A DNA stretch of 64,000 nt, taken from the NCBI GenBank assembly GCA_019614645.1, contig JABWDB010000005.1, forward strand, positions 10,882,001-10,946,000, read 5' to 3'. The translations under genes and the position numbers were made by a program. The notes below the pieces were generated by a model that was not told the origin of the DNA, searched no databases, and worked only from the letters and a program-made list of their open reading frames with translations. This document shows positions 1 through 12,297 of this stretch, in pieces (the first letter of the stretch is position 1; each line of letters begins with the position of its first letter). Origin of the DNA: Stratiolaelaps scimitus (Eukaryota; Arthropoda; Arachnida; Mesostigmata; Laelapidae).

Positions 1-83
1 GGCAATCAGGTACACAAGTCAAAATTCTGGCAATTCTGGCAAGTCGCTGTCGAGTCAAGTTGTTGGGATCGTGTTGGCTGTCA

Positions 84-108
84 ATATATATATATATATA
101 TATATATA
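84..108. repeat. (TA)n microsatellite
   Basis: An uninterrupted alternating T/A tract of 25 bases near the start of the window. It is one of about twenty (TA)n loci in the 64 kb. Confidence 0.95.
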
Positions 109-1793
109 ATGATCACAGCAAACGCTAGCAGCAGCCGGTCGGCCGGATCGGGTTGATCCCCCTCGGTCCGCCGATGCCAACTTCCAACCGCCACCCCCGC
201 CAACTTTCAATTGCGCGAAGCAAAATATATCATGCGCATATCATGAAATCGGGACATAGCGAATGGCAGCAAATGGCCGTAACATTCGTTCAGAAGCGCT
301 GTCTGAGTGGCTATTTCCGGTGATCTTGACGTTGTTCTCATTGCTAGTACATATTATTGTGGCCCCGAAAGGCCATCAGTGAAATCGAACTAATTTTAGC
401 CGACTGTGAGCGAGCCACTTACCTCGATGTAGCGTTTGATGTTTCACGTCAAACGCCGGGGGGCTATGTAACCCTGATCGGGCAATAGTATCCTGAAAGG
501 AGAGCAAAACCAAAGGACGACAAGGTAACGTTATTGTTGAAATGTGGATACGTCTGCTTGCCATGCTATGAAAAAAATTACTATGCAAATACGCATTGGC
601 GTCTAGATCTGATATGTGCAACATCAGATAAATAGATGTACGGAGCTCGTTTGCTTCGTACACGAGTACGCCATCTACCCTCCAAGAAATGCCTCGACGA
701 CGACGACGACCAGGAATCCTTTACACGATGGCCAGTACAGTTAACAGTGGCACTGTTTGAACGACGACCTAACTGAGACGCGCGTACACACGCGCGTGCT
801 TGACTCGTATACATGCCAATCTTATCATCTCCGTATTGACAGCCATCTCCGCCACTTCGTCAGTGGAAAGAGCAACACTACCAATGTGGAGCGACCGACC
901 GCAGTGTTGCTGCTGCTGCTGCTGGTGTTGCTTGTGGAGACACAGATCGAAAAGCAGCGGCGGCGGCGGCAGCAGCAGCAATGTAAAAAGCAACAGGGCG
1001 CGCTTTTTTCGATCTGCGCACACATCACACCGATGCCACACAGTGACCATAGGCACAGATCCTACTAAGAGCACATTCGCACTCGGCCAGGACACCGACA
1101 CACTCATGCATTCGCTCAGAGCCGTTTGAGCCAGTATGTTCACCGTCCGATCAAGCGGGGCGCGCGCGCTGGTGCCTTAGAGAGAGAGACTTTGTAGATC
1201 CAATGCAGCTGATAGTGGCTTTCAACCGCACGGCAGCCGCGCCAACGGCTATGCGACACATAGATCACACGCGTCTGATATCGAAGGGATCAATTGAAGT
1301 AACACACCAGCACAGGGCAACAGAGAGAGAGAGAGGGAGAGGGAGAAAAGCGAACGAAAATATCTAGACAGTCGGTCAAGTCAGATGGAGCTGGCCGTAC
1401 AGGGACACAATGGCCAGCGAAACTTTGCCCGAGGTAACAGCGACAGCGGATTCGTGTCGTGGCGGACCCGCGAGGAAGTGCCACAGGAAGTGCCGTCGGT
1501 GTGTGAGCCGTCACGGGGGCGAGGCCCCCATCTCGTCGCGGGGCTCCCGAAATGAAAACAAAAGAACTACCCACGCACGTTGGAGAGGAAAAGCAGAGTA
1601 GCATGGGAGGAGATCGAAATCCACTGGGATGGCGTGTACGAAAGCCGAGGTCGGTACGCAACGTAGAGGGACAGCCGATCTCCGGGTAGGTTTCGCTTGT
1701 ACAGGATGACCCCGACGGGTGTTGACTGGCTGGCGAGCTGCTCCAATGAAGAGCGGTGCTGGGTCCACCTGTGTAACGGCGACAGCCACTCAC

Positions 1794-1849
1794 CATAGAT
1801 CACGGAATGGCATCACGAACGAACACCTCGTGAAATGTGTGTGCTGAGC
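1794..1849 (-). CDS. Candidate 56-nt internal exon
   Basis: On the minus strand a 56-base segment is bounded by an acceptor-like ATCAG and by a donor ATG|GTGAGTGG, whose six intronic bases match the GTRAGT consensus exactly. One frame stays open across it (18 complete codons plus two bases) and gives an ordinary mixed-composition peptide with no recognisable motif. The frame has a TGA just upstream, inside what would be intron. Nothing else supports a gene here and isolated donor matches occur by chance. I report it because the pairing of borders and an open frame is better than most in this part of the window. Confidence 0.12.
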
Positions 1850-3015
1850 CTGATATCAGTTCGAAGTCGCAGCAACAGCAATGCTACACGAACAGGAGCG
1901 AAAATTACACGATGGATAACCAGGGAGGAAGAGAGGGAGAGAGAGATGTGTGCAAATACAATGAGGCAGGAACGAGTGATAGCGAACATCAGAGCGGAAC
2001 AGTATTCGCAAATAGACACCGAGGGGATCACGCAAATGTCGCAAGGAACATTGCCTGCATTATTAGGGCCTGCTTGAGCTGTTCGAATGATAAGAGTCAG
2101 TTGATCGACGATGGTGTAATCCATTCCGGAGATTTCAGAGATCTCAACTGATGAAACGGAAGGACAACCACAAATGAACACGCATCGGTTATAGACAAAC
2201 CGACAATATCGTCCGTGTCACCCGATGTCCTCGACACCCAGGCAGTTTCATGCAGAGGCCGGCATTGGTCACCACCAAAAAATATTCGTACCCACGTTGC
2301 GCCCTCGTCACGAATAGGTACGAGATTCTAGTCGTTTGACTCCGATAATAACGTTTCCAATAATAATAATAATATTGCTACTACGTAGCCCAGACTCTCA
2401 GCATCTTTCCCCGTTGCCTCTATTGGGCGTCCCACAAGCACTTCTGCCGGCCTCTTTACACAGCCGTGGCTGTGTCGATACACACATACACCCGAGCACA
2501 ATTCACCCTCCACTGCGCCAAGTGATCTGTGCCTGACTGAATATGTCTTTAGGATCTCGTAGATCGGTGCCGGTTGATTAGCCGATCAATCAATTAATAA
2601 TGTTTTGATCTGCTGCCGTCAGCCCGACGTATCTCTTCCTCTCTCTCTCTCTCTTTTTCTATTTCTTTCTATCTCCCTCTCTCTTTCCATTCGTTACTTT
2701 TCCTTCGGTTTCGTTCGGGTTCGTTTTTCCCGTTTGTCTTCTTCATAATTTGCGCCCGTCGCCTGATGAAGCGACTCCACTTTCTCTCGGTGGCGGTTTG
2801 CCTCGGTTTACTTGCGTCTGTCTCAACGGCCGCTTCGTCAGCTGACACCGCCACCACCACCATCACTGTACCGCCGCCAGCATACCACTATGGGAGAAGC
2901 CACTGGAGGACACCTCGCCGCTGCGCACCGGTGTGACTGGCTAATAAATTTAAATTAGTGCGGGCTGGTTCAGCTGCTATAGCGCTGATCTAGCTACCGC
3001 CGCCGCCGCCAGCCG

Positions 3016-3033
3016 CTGCTGCTGCTGCTGCTG
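3016..3033 (+). repeat. (CTG)6 triplet repeat
   Basis: Six uninterrupted CTG units preceded by a short GCC run. It would read as Leu, Cys or Ala in the three plus frames. No exon border is visible, so I call it a microsatellite. Confidence 0.9.
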
Positions 3034-6000
3034 TGACGGTGACGGCAGCAGCCCTGATGATGAAAATGATTGTAGCGGTAGAGGAACTGCCTGAGACAGG
3101 GAATGAAGCGGAGGACAACGGTGGAACGGGAGTAGGATCAGCAGCAACAGACTTGAAAGGAGTGCGTACGCAAGTGGATCGGAACGAAAATACGGCGTCA
3201 TGCCATTTCTTTTTCTTTTTTTTTTCTATCTTTTTACTGCTTCATTGGCCGAGGCTCATCTTCAATCCTATTTAAGAAGTATGCTGCCGTGAACGAGAGA
3301 GAGAAACTGCTAACAACCTGATCTACCACAGTGGGACCGGTGCGGCCGCTGAGCCATCTCCGTCGACATAACCGTTGCATTCACTTAGGTTCATCCATTG
3401 GCTCGTTCGTTCTATCTCGTCTCGTCGGCGGGCGGGCGGGCGGGCGGTGGATGACGCCGCGCAGCCGTGTCAGCGAGCGGCAATATTCTCGCTCGCGACA
3501 ACGGTGTCAATGTCGTTTTCGTTATGGCTGTTTATCGGCTGGTAGAAACGAAGAAAGTGCGGACGATAGAGCGACGGCGGCGGCGGCGGCGGCCCCGGCA
3601 GCCTAAACAAGGCGCCATCGGCGGGGCCGTATTGAGGCGCGATCCGGGGTGCTCTTGTTTTTCGTTCGTTGTTGTTTTTTTTACACTTTTTTTTTTCCTA
3701 CTACGCCACGCTATTGCGTCCGTCGTCACCTCACTAAGGCATAGTGTATCCGGGGACGGCAGCTGCGGCTACCGAGCCATCCGTCATCGGTATTTGAGTC
3801 GAGCGGTTCCCAGGGCGAATTGTCAAGGCGATCGGGGATGTCCGGCGGACCCAATGAATTCATCGTTGCCTGATGTCACAGCGCGGACCCACCGCGATAG
3901 GGGTTCACGAACTGACACTCATTCGTTCAGCGCACGCTTGGCCGTTATTGACGACAGCAACGACAGTATGTTGCGCTTGGCAACACTTTAATCCACCGTC
4001 GGAAATCAACAGGGTGTCTAGGTGCCGTTTTTGTGATGCTGCTGCTGCTGCTGTTGCTGTCAGATCAGCTGCGGCCATTACTCGCAGAGTAGTTGCTGTT
4101 CTAAGGGGAACCATTTGTTAGCAATTAAGATGAATGCGTGTTTCGTCTTCCCCGTTATCACTTAACGGATCTTTGTTGCGCGTCGTAGCCGGTCAAAGCC
4201 GTCTCTCATTTGATGGGGTGAGAAATGGCTTTTGCAGTTCGGCGGCTGTTTTGCTTTCGTCGGTGGGGAGGGGAATTAGTCTCCTGGCGATTTTCCATTG
4301 CACGCGCCCTCCGTTCGTGTTATTTCAGTCGTCTCTCTTTGTGTGTATGTGAGTGTGTGTCTGAGTATGTCTGAGTATAAAATAACGAACGATATATGGA
4401 TGCGCCAACTGCGCTGGTGACAACCCGACCGGTGTTTATATGTGCGACCCTGTCCGGATGGTCTCCCGATGACCTCACACATGATCACTCATTGCAGTTA
4501 GCTGTTGATCCACTTTTCGGCTTTCAGAGTTGGACAGTACGTACAAGTATGGATACGTATATTAAATAGAAATAAATCTAAACCAACACCTCTATCAATG
4601 CACCCGTAAAATGTTTGTCGCATTGAAGCAACGACGTTGAAAGAATAGCCACAGTCAACTAAACAATAGGGCACCAACGTGCAGGGAACAAATCGCATGA
4701 GCAAATTTGTAAATCTAGATCCTCAAGACCGCCATCCCTTTCAAACGGCGCTGGGGGGTCGGAGCAGCGGTGAGGGTTTCACTGATTTGCTTAAGTCGCG
4801 GCGCCGTCGCTGTTCGGCCGTCTGCCGACTGTGGATGCGCTGCATTCGTTCGTCTTCGTTACTGATATTAGATTTTCTGTTCTATATGAATGAATGCCGA
4901 AGTGACGTCTACCGAAGCATCAGCAGAATCGGGCGAACTCATCTCGTTTCGTGGTCGACTCTGATCGTCGAGTGTGGTTGGCCACAGGCCACGGCGCTGC
5001 CCTGTGGTTGATGTCTACTTCCTGCAGAAATAGGCGGCCGCCGTCGCCGCCGCCGCCAAGATCTCTCGTGTCATGGGTCATCTATATGAATATATATGTC
5101 GGCGTCGCCAACTTATTCCAGTCCCTATTCGCCCCGGCCTCAGACTTCGTCTCCATCTTGGTCTTCGTAGGTGGAAGAGAGATAGAGAGGGAGAGAAGAG
5201 CATCCATTGGCATGACCGTTGCGTTGGCCCTCTTACGTTTGTCCGTTGCTACAGTTTAAGCAAGAAGAGAGCAGCGGCCCCTGGGCAAGCAACGTTTACT
5301 TCTTGCTCAACGAGCGCAGCGCAGGCCGTTTGTGATGAGCCTGCCGTGATGCCGCACTCCTCTCCTCGTATACTCCCTTCTGCAGGGCCTGCTCCGCTGT
5401 GGGCGAAAAAACGCATCGAGGGAGTTTTCTCTTTGGTGATGGCCGCTTGGGTCCTCTCTACGTGGCCGGCCAGTAAAGCAACATTGGAACATTCGCTAGC
5501 GTTGACCGTGCCATCGTTCCTATCTCTTCGACCCACGAAGACTGGGTAGCTGACGCTGCCCCCCACCCCCCATCCAGCGCTTGCCGGCGGCCACGACCCA
5601 AGTCGGCGTCGCTTTAGCCGCGTCGGGATAGCTTATTTGAATATTTGGATTTAGGGGTCATTTGTCGTCTTTTCAGCAAGCCTTTGCTGCCTTGCCGCCT
5701 CTGGCTGAAGTCAGCGGTTCGTTCTCCGTTCGCGTTGCTCCTCCTTGCGATACTGTGGTGCTGTGCGCGCTACGCTCGGCGAGAGGCGGCCGGCGACCAA
5801 TGCGACCGGACCGAGGCCCTCTTCGGCCCTCTACGAAGCCCTCTGCATTTGAGTCAACTGTCTGAGCCTTCTCTTCCTCTCTCTCTCTCTCTCTCCCGCC
5901 CTCCCTCCAACCCACATTCTATACGTCGCTTTGCTAGCCCTCGTTTGTTCCCGTCCATACCGCGCTTCAACCCTGCTGACACCGCTGGCCATCCGTTCGG

Positions 6001-6098
6001 ATGAACAAAATTCAAGATTTATCGCCGTTTCAAATCGCTCGCTATCCTGCGCATTTCGTCCCTTTCTGTATCCCCCCAAATCTCTAGACCACCCCTCT

Positions 6099-6112
6099 CC
6101 CCCCCCCCCCCC
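6099..6112. repeat. C14 homopolymer
   Basis: An uninterrupted run of 14 C on the plus strand, therefore G14 on the minus strand. It follows a pyrimidine-rich stretch with several shorter C runs, so the minus strand has G-quadruplex potential. Confidence 0.95.
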
Positions 6113-7889
6113 GGCTATCTCCCCAACGCGCAGCCTTTCCCCGCAACCCCACTCGCATGCTAGTCGGTTCAATTCGGCGCCGCGATGTTCAGCTGCCCTC
6201 GCGCGGGGTAAGCGTCTTTTTTCACTAAAAGTCAGCAACGCTGAACGACCGACATCGCTGGCACGGCAGCCGGCGCCGGAAGGAGCAGGAGAAAGCCCGG
6301 AGCCCTCGTGCGCCTCGGAGGGAGGCGACCGAGGAAGGGTAACTGAAATCGAGGCAACGAGAAAAAGGTCCAAGCTGTGCTACACTCTGGCTAAGGGATG
6401 CACATAGGCAAAATCCATAGATCTTGCATTCGGGTCATTCTGACATGTTGTCCCCCCTTGATCACTCCAGCTTGACTTGAATGTTGTTGCTGTTGGCCGA
6501 TTCGACCATTGGCATTTGGACGGCGACGACGACGGCGACAACAGCAACAGCAACAGCAGCAGCACCAGCAGGTCATTCCTGTAGACTATAAGAATGGGAA
6601 TACTTTGTCACGAGAGATCATGGGGAAGCAATGACGTATTGCGTTCGTGAGCGGACTAAAGTTCAACAGATGAATAGCAGATGACTTCTACCCGTAGCAT
6701 GAAAATACATGAAAATAGCGATGAGGCTGACCCGATCGAGATAGATCTCGATCCTTCAAAGGCAAATCAGAGGGATGCATCTGCCCAGGCGGCGTTAGCG
6801 TTAGCTGAGTCGAAGTTTGCTGCTGATTTATGCAACGCTCTTCGATGATGTCTCCCTGGACTGGTCACCGATGACGCCGACGAGCACCGATGACTCAACC
6901 GAATTATCGGTTGATCGGAAACATATAAGGAAAAATCCTTTCGACGACGTCTACAGCTGCTATTGTTGCTGCTGACGGTGATAATCTGTCTCTTTCGGTT
7001 GCTTCTGGCGGCGGAAGATGACCACACAGAAAATTATCAACAATAAATATAGAAGACCATAGAATCATCAGCTCAATCAGCTATCGATCTTGGCGTGTGC
7101 GACACGCTTCAACGACGATGCCAATGCCGGCCCCATCGTCGGTGGGGTATTCAGTCTACGATCGTCGCCTACCAATCAAGACGTTTTGCAAGTCAAAGTC
7201 CGAAGTCATTCTTGCTTCGCTCAAGTGATTCACGAGCTCTCTGTCAAGCCTATATCGAACGTATCGAACTGACTGAAAATTACGATTCCTACAATATAAG
7301 GCATTGCCGCCACAGACACATATGGCCACATGATAATATAATAGACAGAAGTCCATTATTCGACTGTTCCCGGTCTAAGCTAATCTAAGTTTGCCCCAGA
7401 TCGATTCTGTGTTTCATCGGATTTCCTACGGGATAGCCGAAAGAGATGTCAAATTCTCACCAAATGAGCATGCATCGTTGGCTCGAGTCGAGACAAGTCG
7501 ATCATCGATAGGCTGAATCGACCCTGGCTTACCTAGTTCAGGATCACATATCGCTCACAGAAAAGGCCCAGTAGCAACAGAAAGACGTAATCGTCTCTCT
7601 CTCTCTCTCTATTCCGCATTTGAATCACAATAACCGTTCTCGGTCTCTCTCTCTCCTCGTACACCTCATGGACATCGTCATGCCTATACTTTGCTGATAA
7701 TTGACGAGATAAATACGTAATATATCTAGCTTATTCGTTCGTTGGTTGTATCCCGACAACCGACACACACACACACACACACACGTCAACGCTGTCGAGC
7801 AGGACACCGCTGCACAGCGGCATGGAGGGCCAAGGCAACTAGACGCTCACTGGTGGAATAGCTAGCCAGTCAGTCATTCATTGGCCCAG

Positions 7890-7921
7890 TTCTCGATTTC
7901 TCCACCGTTCGTGGAGCGCAG
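7890..7921 (+). CDS. Candidate 32-nt micro-exon
   Basis: A 32-base segment lies between an acceptor-like TTGGCCCAG and a good donor, GCGCAG|GTAAAG. One frame reads FSISPPFVER plus two bases, with no stop. A single micro-exon cannot be identified by homology. The donor is among the better plus-strand matches in the first 10 kb, but the acceptor has only a weak pyrimidine tract. Confidence 0.12.
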
Positions 7922-8775
7922 GTAAAGTGCTCGTTGCCTTCAGCGGCCGGGGGGCTGGGGGGGCCTGAAGAGGGTGCTGTGCCGGCAGCACCGAAGCAGC
8001 ATAATCTGCCCATCTGATATTGAGAATCGACCAGTCGGTTGGAGTCGGTTGGTCTGTTGTTATCTCTGTGAGCTTATCTTATCCTGTAGAATGGCTCCGA
8101 CCGCTGCTGCGACGGCCACACACCACCACTCCCTTATCAAGTCATCATCGACAGCGCCTGCAGAGGAAAGTGAACGGGGTAGGATGACGGCTATGCGAGG
8201 GACACTTCAGACACCTACGAGGGATACGATGTGTAGGATGGAACATATATACCGACAGAAAATGAGAGCGAGAATGAGAAAGAGAGACAGAGAGAGAGAA
8301 AAAAGACCAGGGAGCTTCGAGCAGCCACTGAGCTAAAGCGCACAGCCGCATAAAGCGGCAGCGATGGGGATGCTGAAAACAAGAGAGCGTTATTGGCAAT
8401 GGCCAGGTGCAATCGGCAGCAGTCTCTCGTCGGGTCGTGTCTGTAAATTTCCTATCGTATGTGTGCTGTATGTTGATATGTATGTCGCGTATGTGTGGTG
8501 ATGATGCATGGTATGAATGGGGGTAGGGGTCCGATCGTATTGAGCTAATGTTAGTTAGCGTCGTTGAATCGCTATCACCGACGGTTATGATTGGGTACGT
8601 TGGTAAACTGTGGTCTACCATTCGGGGCAGATCTCGTTCCCTTGGGATTCTCTTGTTGCTCAATCTGACTGAGGCAGTGAATTCAGAACGTTGGAATTAA
8701 TTGGTAGCACAGAGAGAAAGAGAGGGTACAAGGCAACTCTCAGATATATACAGAGCTTCGTGCATGTGCCCATTC

Positions 8776-8824
8776 GTTCAGGCTATGATCTAGCGCGTTT
8801 TCGTGTGAAGAGCGGTTCGAGTCA
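8776..8824 (+). mobile_element. Degenerate tRNA-like (SINE) fragment
   Basis: Positions 8814-8824 read GGTTCGAGTCA, matching the RNA polymerase III B-box consensus GGTTCGANTCC at 10 of 11 positions. About 33 bases upstream, GGCTATGATCTAGCGCG resembles the A-box/D-loop part of tRNA-derived SINEs. The B box is followed directly by an A run and a short AATAAA-containing A-rich stretch, which would suit a truncated retroposed end. The A box is imperfect and I see no complete cloverleaf. This is either an old SINE remnant or chance. Confidence 0.28.
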
Positions 8825-9855
8825 AAAAAAAGAATAAACTCTACCTGCAAACGCCGCCATAGATTTGTGCACAGGATATATCAAACGAGCAAAACATATG
8901 TGTGCATAAGTCTGGCAAGCACGTCGAAGTCCGGTCGAATATCGCTTCGCTCTTAGCATCACGACGGCAGCGGCCAACTGCTCTCATATTCGTGGATATA
9001 GTTTAGGAGCGATGAAATAACCATCTGGATTGACCAGATCTGCTAATGTCAGCACAATAAAAGATGATTCCTCGTCTGCGCTCTCTCCTGTTCTCTCTGA
9101 CTCTCCCTCGATATCTCTCTCTCTCTATCTCTCTCTCTCTTCAGAGAGCTCGGTCTCCCGCTCAATCTAGCACTGTTCGCTCTTACAGCAAATAATTCTC
9201 AAATGTTCAATGATTCAACACACACACACACCCACAGACACATCCACGGCCAGAGAGACTAGACTCTCAGCCACAATGCCGTGGTTACGCGGCGGCTCGG
9301 CTAACCGCGCGAGCGAAATAGCCAACAAGCGGACAGCAGCAAATTAACTTGGAGCAGCAGCCGCGGCGGCAGCGGCGGCGGGCATCGCTAGCGATTTGGC
9401 AGAGTGGCTGACACCGCCATCGCCACCGGCGCGCTGGCTTTGGTGAGGAAAAACCAACGTCGTCAGTCCCAACGTGTGATCGTAGCAGTGGTAGTTCGTA
9501 AGCCGCTGCGGCCAGCCACGCATCAACCTAACCGATTCTCAACTCGATCCGACTCGCCTCAACGAAACTCAACAACACCCGCAGCATATATATAGAGCAC
9601 GCAGGACGGAACACTACGAACGATCGGGTGGGGGGAGGGGGTGGTAGAAGCGAGATATGAAAGTATACTATATCGAGTGAGAGCTATAGAGAGCCAAGGA
9701 GAGAGAGAGAGAGAGCAAGAATGATCACAACGAACTCGTGTAGCAGCGCCGTGGCTGACTGGCCCAACGGGCAGGGCAAGCAAAATATTGGATTAAGAAG
9801 AGGCGCTAAGACAGATGGCTAGGGATGGGACGGCCGCCGCTGTGGGACGGCCAGT

Positions 9856-9900
9856 TATAAATACTCAATCGTCCCGGCGAGTCCCGGGGCCCGTCAGAGT
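9856..9900 (+). promoter_or_regulatory. TATA-type core promoter candidate
   Basis: A strong TATA element, TATAAATA, lies at 9856-9863. An initiator-like TCAGAGT lies at 9894-9900, about 40 bases downstream, which is longer than the usual 25-31. A donor-like GCTGG|GTGAGC follows at about 9940, so a short non-coding first exon is possible. No ORF with a good start sits immediately downstream. I infer a possible plus-strand promoter, but the spacing makes it uncertain. Confidence 0.22.
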
Positions 9901-10406
9901 TGAAGCGTGCAACTTTTCGACGGTAGTGACAGCGGACGCTGGGTGAGCGTGAAACGTTCAGGCGGCGGCGGCTGGTGTCTGTCGAAATCGTTGACGTCCG
10001 ACTTGGAGCGGGCTGAGTTGCTGTAGTTTTGACATCGTAGGGGGCTTATAGTAGAAATTGTGCGGACTTCGAAGTCCGCTGGGGGCGGCTGGGAGCTGCT
10101 GCTAGCGGCCGTGGGACTGCGAAGGCACGATGGCGCAAGATTGAGAACTCGGACTGCGAAGGGTGACTTGATCTGGTGGACGAGACGTTGACGTAGAACA
10201 GATACTGGACAACGTGTGGACAACAAAATGAGTCCGAGGGCGAACAGTGAACGACCTAGAAGGTATAATATCATTGCCTCGCATTGAAGGACATTGAGAG
10301 GGGAGGCCTGTACGCGAGGAAAGACAGCCGTGTACAGGCAAGCCGAAAAATGGAACTCGCCACAACACCGTGTGATTTGAGAATTTTTCGACTCGTCCCT
10401 AATCGA

Positions 10407-10449
10407 TGTCGAACAAACGAGCTGAATTCATAGTTCAGCTTGTTCGACA
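10407..10449. repeat. 16-bp bulged inverted repeat (hairpin)
   Basis: TGTCGAACA (10407-10415) pairs perfectly with TGTTCGACA (10441-10449), and AGCTGAA (10420-10426) pairs with TTCAGCT (10434-10440). The helix is 16 base pairs with one 4-base bulge (AACG) on the 5' arm and a 7-base loop. A small GTAAC/GTTAC hairpin follows directly at 10450-10464. It is not a simple-sequence repeat. Confidence 0.85.
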
Positions 10450-11283
10450 GTAACGTAATGTTACTTACGCTGCCGCTGAACCTTCAAATAGACAGAGAGG
10501 GAGAGAGGTAGCTAGATTCAGTTAACGGAACTGATAAAGATTTGTAATAGAAATCAGTGTTGCTTAAAATCAGTTGCGCCTTTTCCCATTCGATGACTCT
10601 CGCCCCCTCGTCCTGCGAGCTCTACAGGCCGACATAGACGTAAAAGTGGATGCATACACCAGTGGCAGTACGGCATTCTGGCGCGACTGCTGCCGGCTGT
10701 GCTATTGCACAAAGCAAAAAGCTCGATTCTCGTTTTGCGTTCAGTGCTTCGTGCTATTCGTTGCAGGGTCCTGGTCGCGGGGTCGCTGGCCCAGTGGTTT
10801 TATATTTGCTAAATGTACTCCAAAGTGGCTGCCGCCGTTCGACTTGGCTAGCAGCTCCTAGAGTTCAAACGAAGCAGATAGGCGTATAGCATTCGGGTAG
10901 TGTTGGTGGCGGCCGTCGATTCAAAGCCGAAGCCGAAAGCGAAGCGGGAACGCAGTCAATAACCAAGTTACGACTAGGCAGGGACGGAGGTTGAGCGGTG
11001 GCCGAACGATCCTCCCAGAGAAATATATGAAGACATAACCAACCAATACACGACACACACACACACACAACTGCGTCTATACACGGCACATTCCCATCTG
11101 ACTGGGGTTTGGCGTGGGCCCTTGGTGGAGAAGGACTGGCAAGATACCGGGGATAGTGGGGATACACCGAGACTGTGATTCAAACGGAGAATACTACCAC
11201 TATTACTACGACTACAACTGGCACTACGGGAAACGGGCATCTATGGACAGGATAGCGGTGGCATCCTCAACGGCTGCCTCTGC

Positions 11284-11297
11284 CTGCTGCTGCTGCT

Positions 11298-11328
<31 letters not shown>
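11284..11328. repeat. (CTG)5(CAG)10 self-complementary triplet tract
   Basis: Five CTG units abut ten CAG units, so 11284-11313 is a 30-base perfect palindrome, extended by five more CAG. Such a junction can extrude as a hairpin or cruciform. In the plus strand it would encode Cys/Leu/Ala then Ser/Gln/Ala, but no exon structure is visible. Confidence 0.95.
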
Positions 11329-11329
<1 letters not shown>

Positions 11330-12267
11330 TCCGTTCGGCCTCGATTCTGCCTTTGCGGGGTAGGCGAACAACACAGGCTATTTCTCTACACCGCGCAACG
11401 CTCAATGCCGTTTTGCCGATGTACACTCGAAATGGGGGTGTGGGGGGGGGTTAAACCACCCACGACTGACCCCACGCCCCTGCTTCTTCCGTCGGTCGGT
11501 TGGTTGGTCGGGCCACGGGGGCAGAGCCAAGTAAAGGAGGAGGCGAACAGGGTCGCGCATCATTGACCATCGTCAGAGATCCCAGACTGTCACTGCTATT
11601 GAGACGGCAGCAGCAGCAGCAGCTGTGTAGGAGGAGGCTGCTGCTGCTGCGACGGCAATGGCAGAAAGTCTGAGAGGCGCGCATTTGTGGAAACGGCGGG
11701 GCAGAATCGGGAATAGTCATGGTTGCTTGTAGTAGACCGGGCTGTTGAGGAGAACGATCGGAAGGAGAGGAACGAAGGACTCAGTGAGCGTCTACGTATC
11801 CGCTACAGCTGCTGCTGAAATCATCATCGCATCTCTACCGATCCGCTAGTGAAGTGGTCGGCTTCGACGGAAAATGGCAACGCAGGGCAGACGCACCGAA
11901 AAACCTGCGCGAGTCTGCCGATGAAGGCGTCCAGTCAGCGGACATCCGGCTAATCGAGCGGGCAACTGAATCCCGTTCGGCTGACTCCAACAGAATGCCC
12001 TTCAGACCGCCCAGAAACAGGGAATGGGCATAATGGAAAAGAATGAAGAAGAGTGCTAACAACTTGAGGCGCACAGTACCAATAACATAACAGGGAATTG
12101 TGGGGGTGAGCAAACTACCCCATGAGCCACTGGCCACGGCGTGTGTCAGTCCACAAACACCGGAGATAGCCGTCGCTTTCAAGGAGTTGCCTTCGAGGAA
12201 AAGGAGCTGTTGTTGTTGTTGTCGTCGACATCGTCTCAACGCGCGAATCATTTAACTATGTTTTCCA

Positions 12268-12297
12268 ATTCTCTCTGGACCCTTGTCCAGAGAGAAT
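12268..12297. repeat. Perfect 13-bp hairpin, 4-nt loop
   Basis: ATTCTCTCTGGAC at 12268-12280 and its exact reverse complement at 12285-12297 flank the loop CCTT. Pairing is perfect. The sequence is only partly simple (one short CT run), so a chance match of this length with a 4-base loop is unlikely at any given site. No associated gene or U-tract is visible. Confidence 0.92.

Larger units (their letters stand above)
1..9840. other. Non-coding stretch, 5' part of window
   Basis: I see no supportable gene here. Every open frame is short, lacks recognisable domains and overlaps others. The stretch holds unique DNA with simple repeats: (TA)n near 84-108, CTG-rich DNA near 905-925, (CT)n near 2638-2654, (CTG)6 at 3016-3033, (GA)/(CT) tracts near 1321-1345, 5878-5894 and 7594-7610, a 14-base C run at 6099-6112, and (CA)n near 7764-7784. 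Two splice-bounded micro-exon candidates (1794-1849 minus, 7890-7921 plus) and one tRNA-like fragment (8776-8824) are listed separately. Confidence 0.6.

Noticed and set aside
4377..4384. TATAAAAT as a TATA box
   Set aside because: It follows a GT-rich repeat and has no initiator at proper distance and no ORF or donor downstream.
12268..12297. Rho-independent terminator
   Set aside because: The setting is eukaryotic and no T-tract follows the stem.
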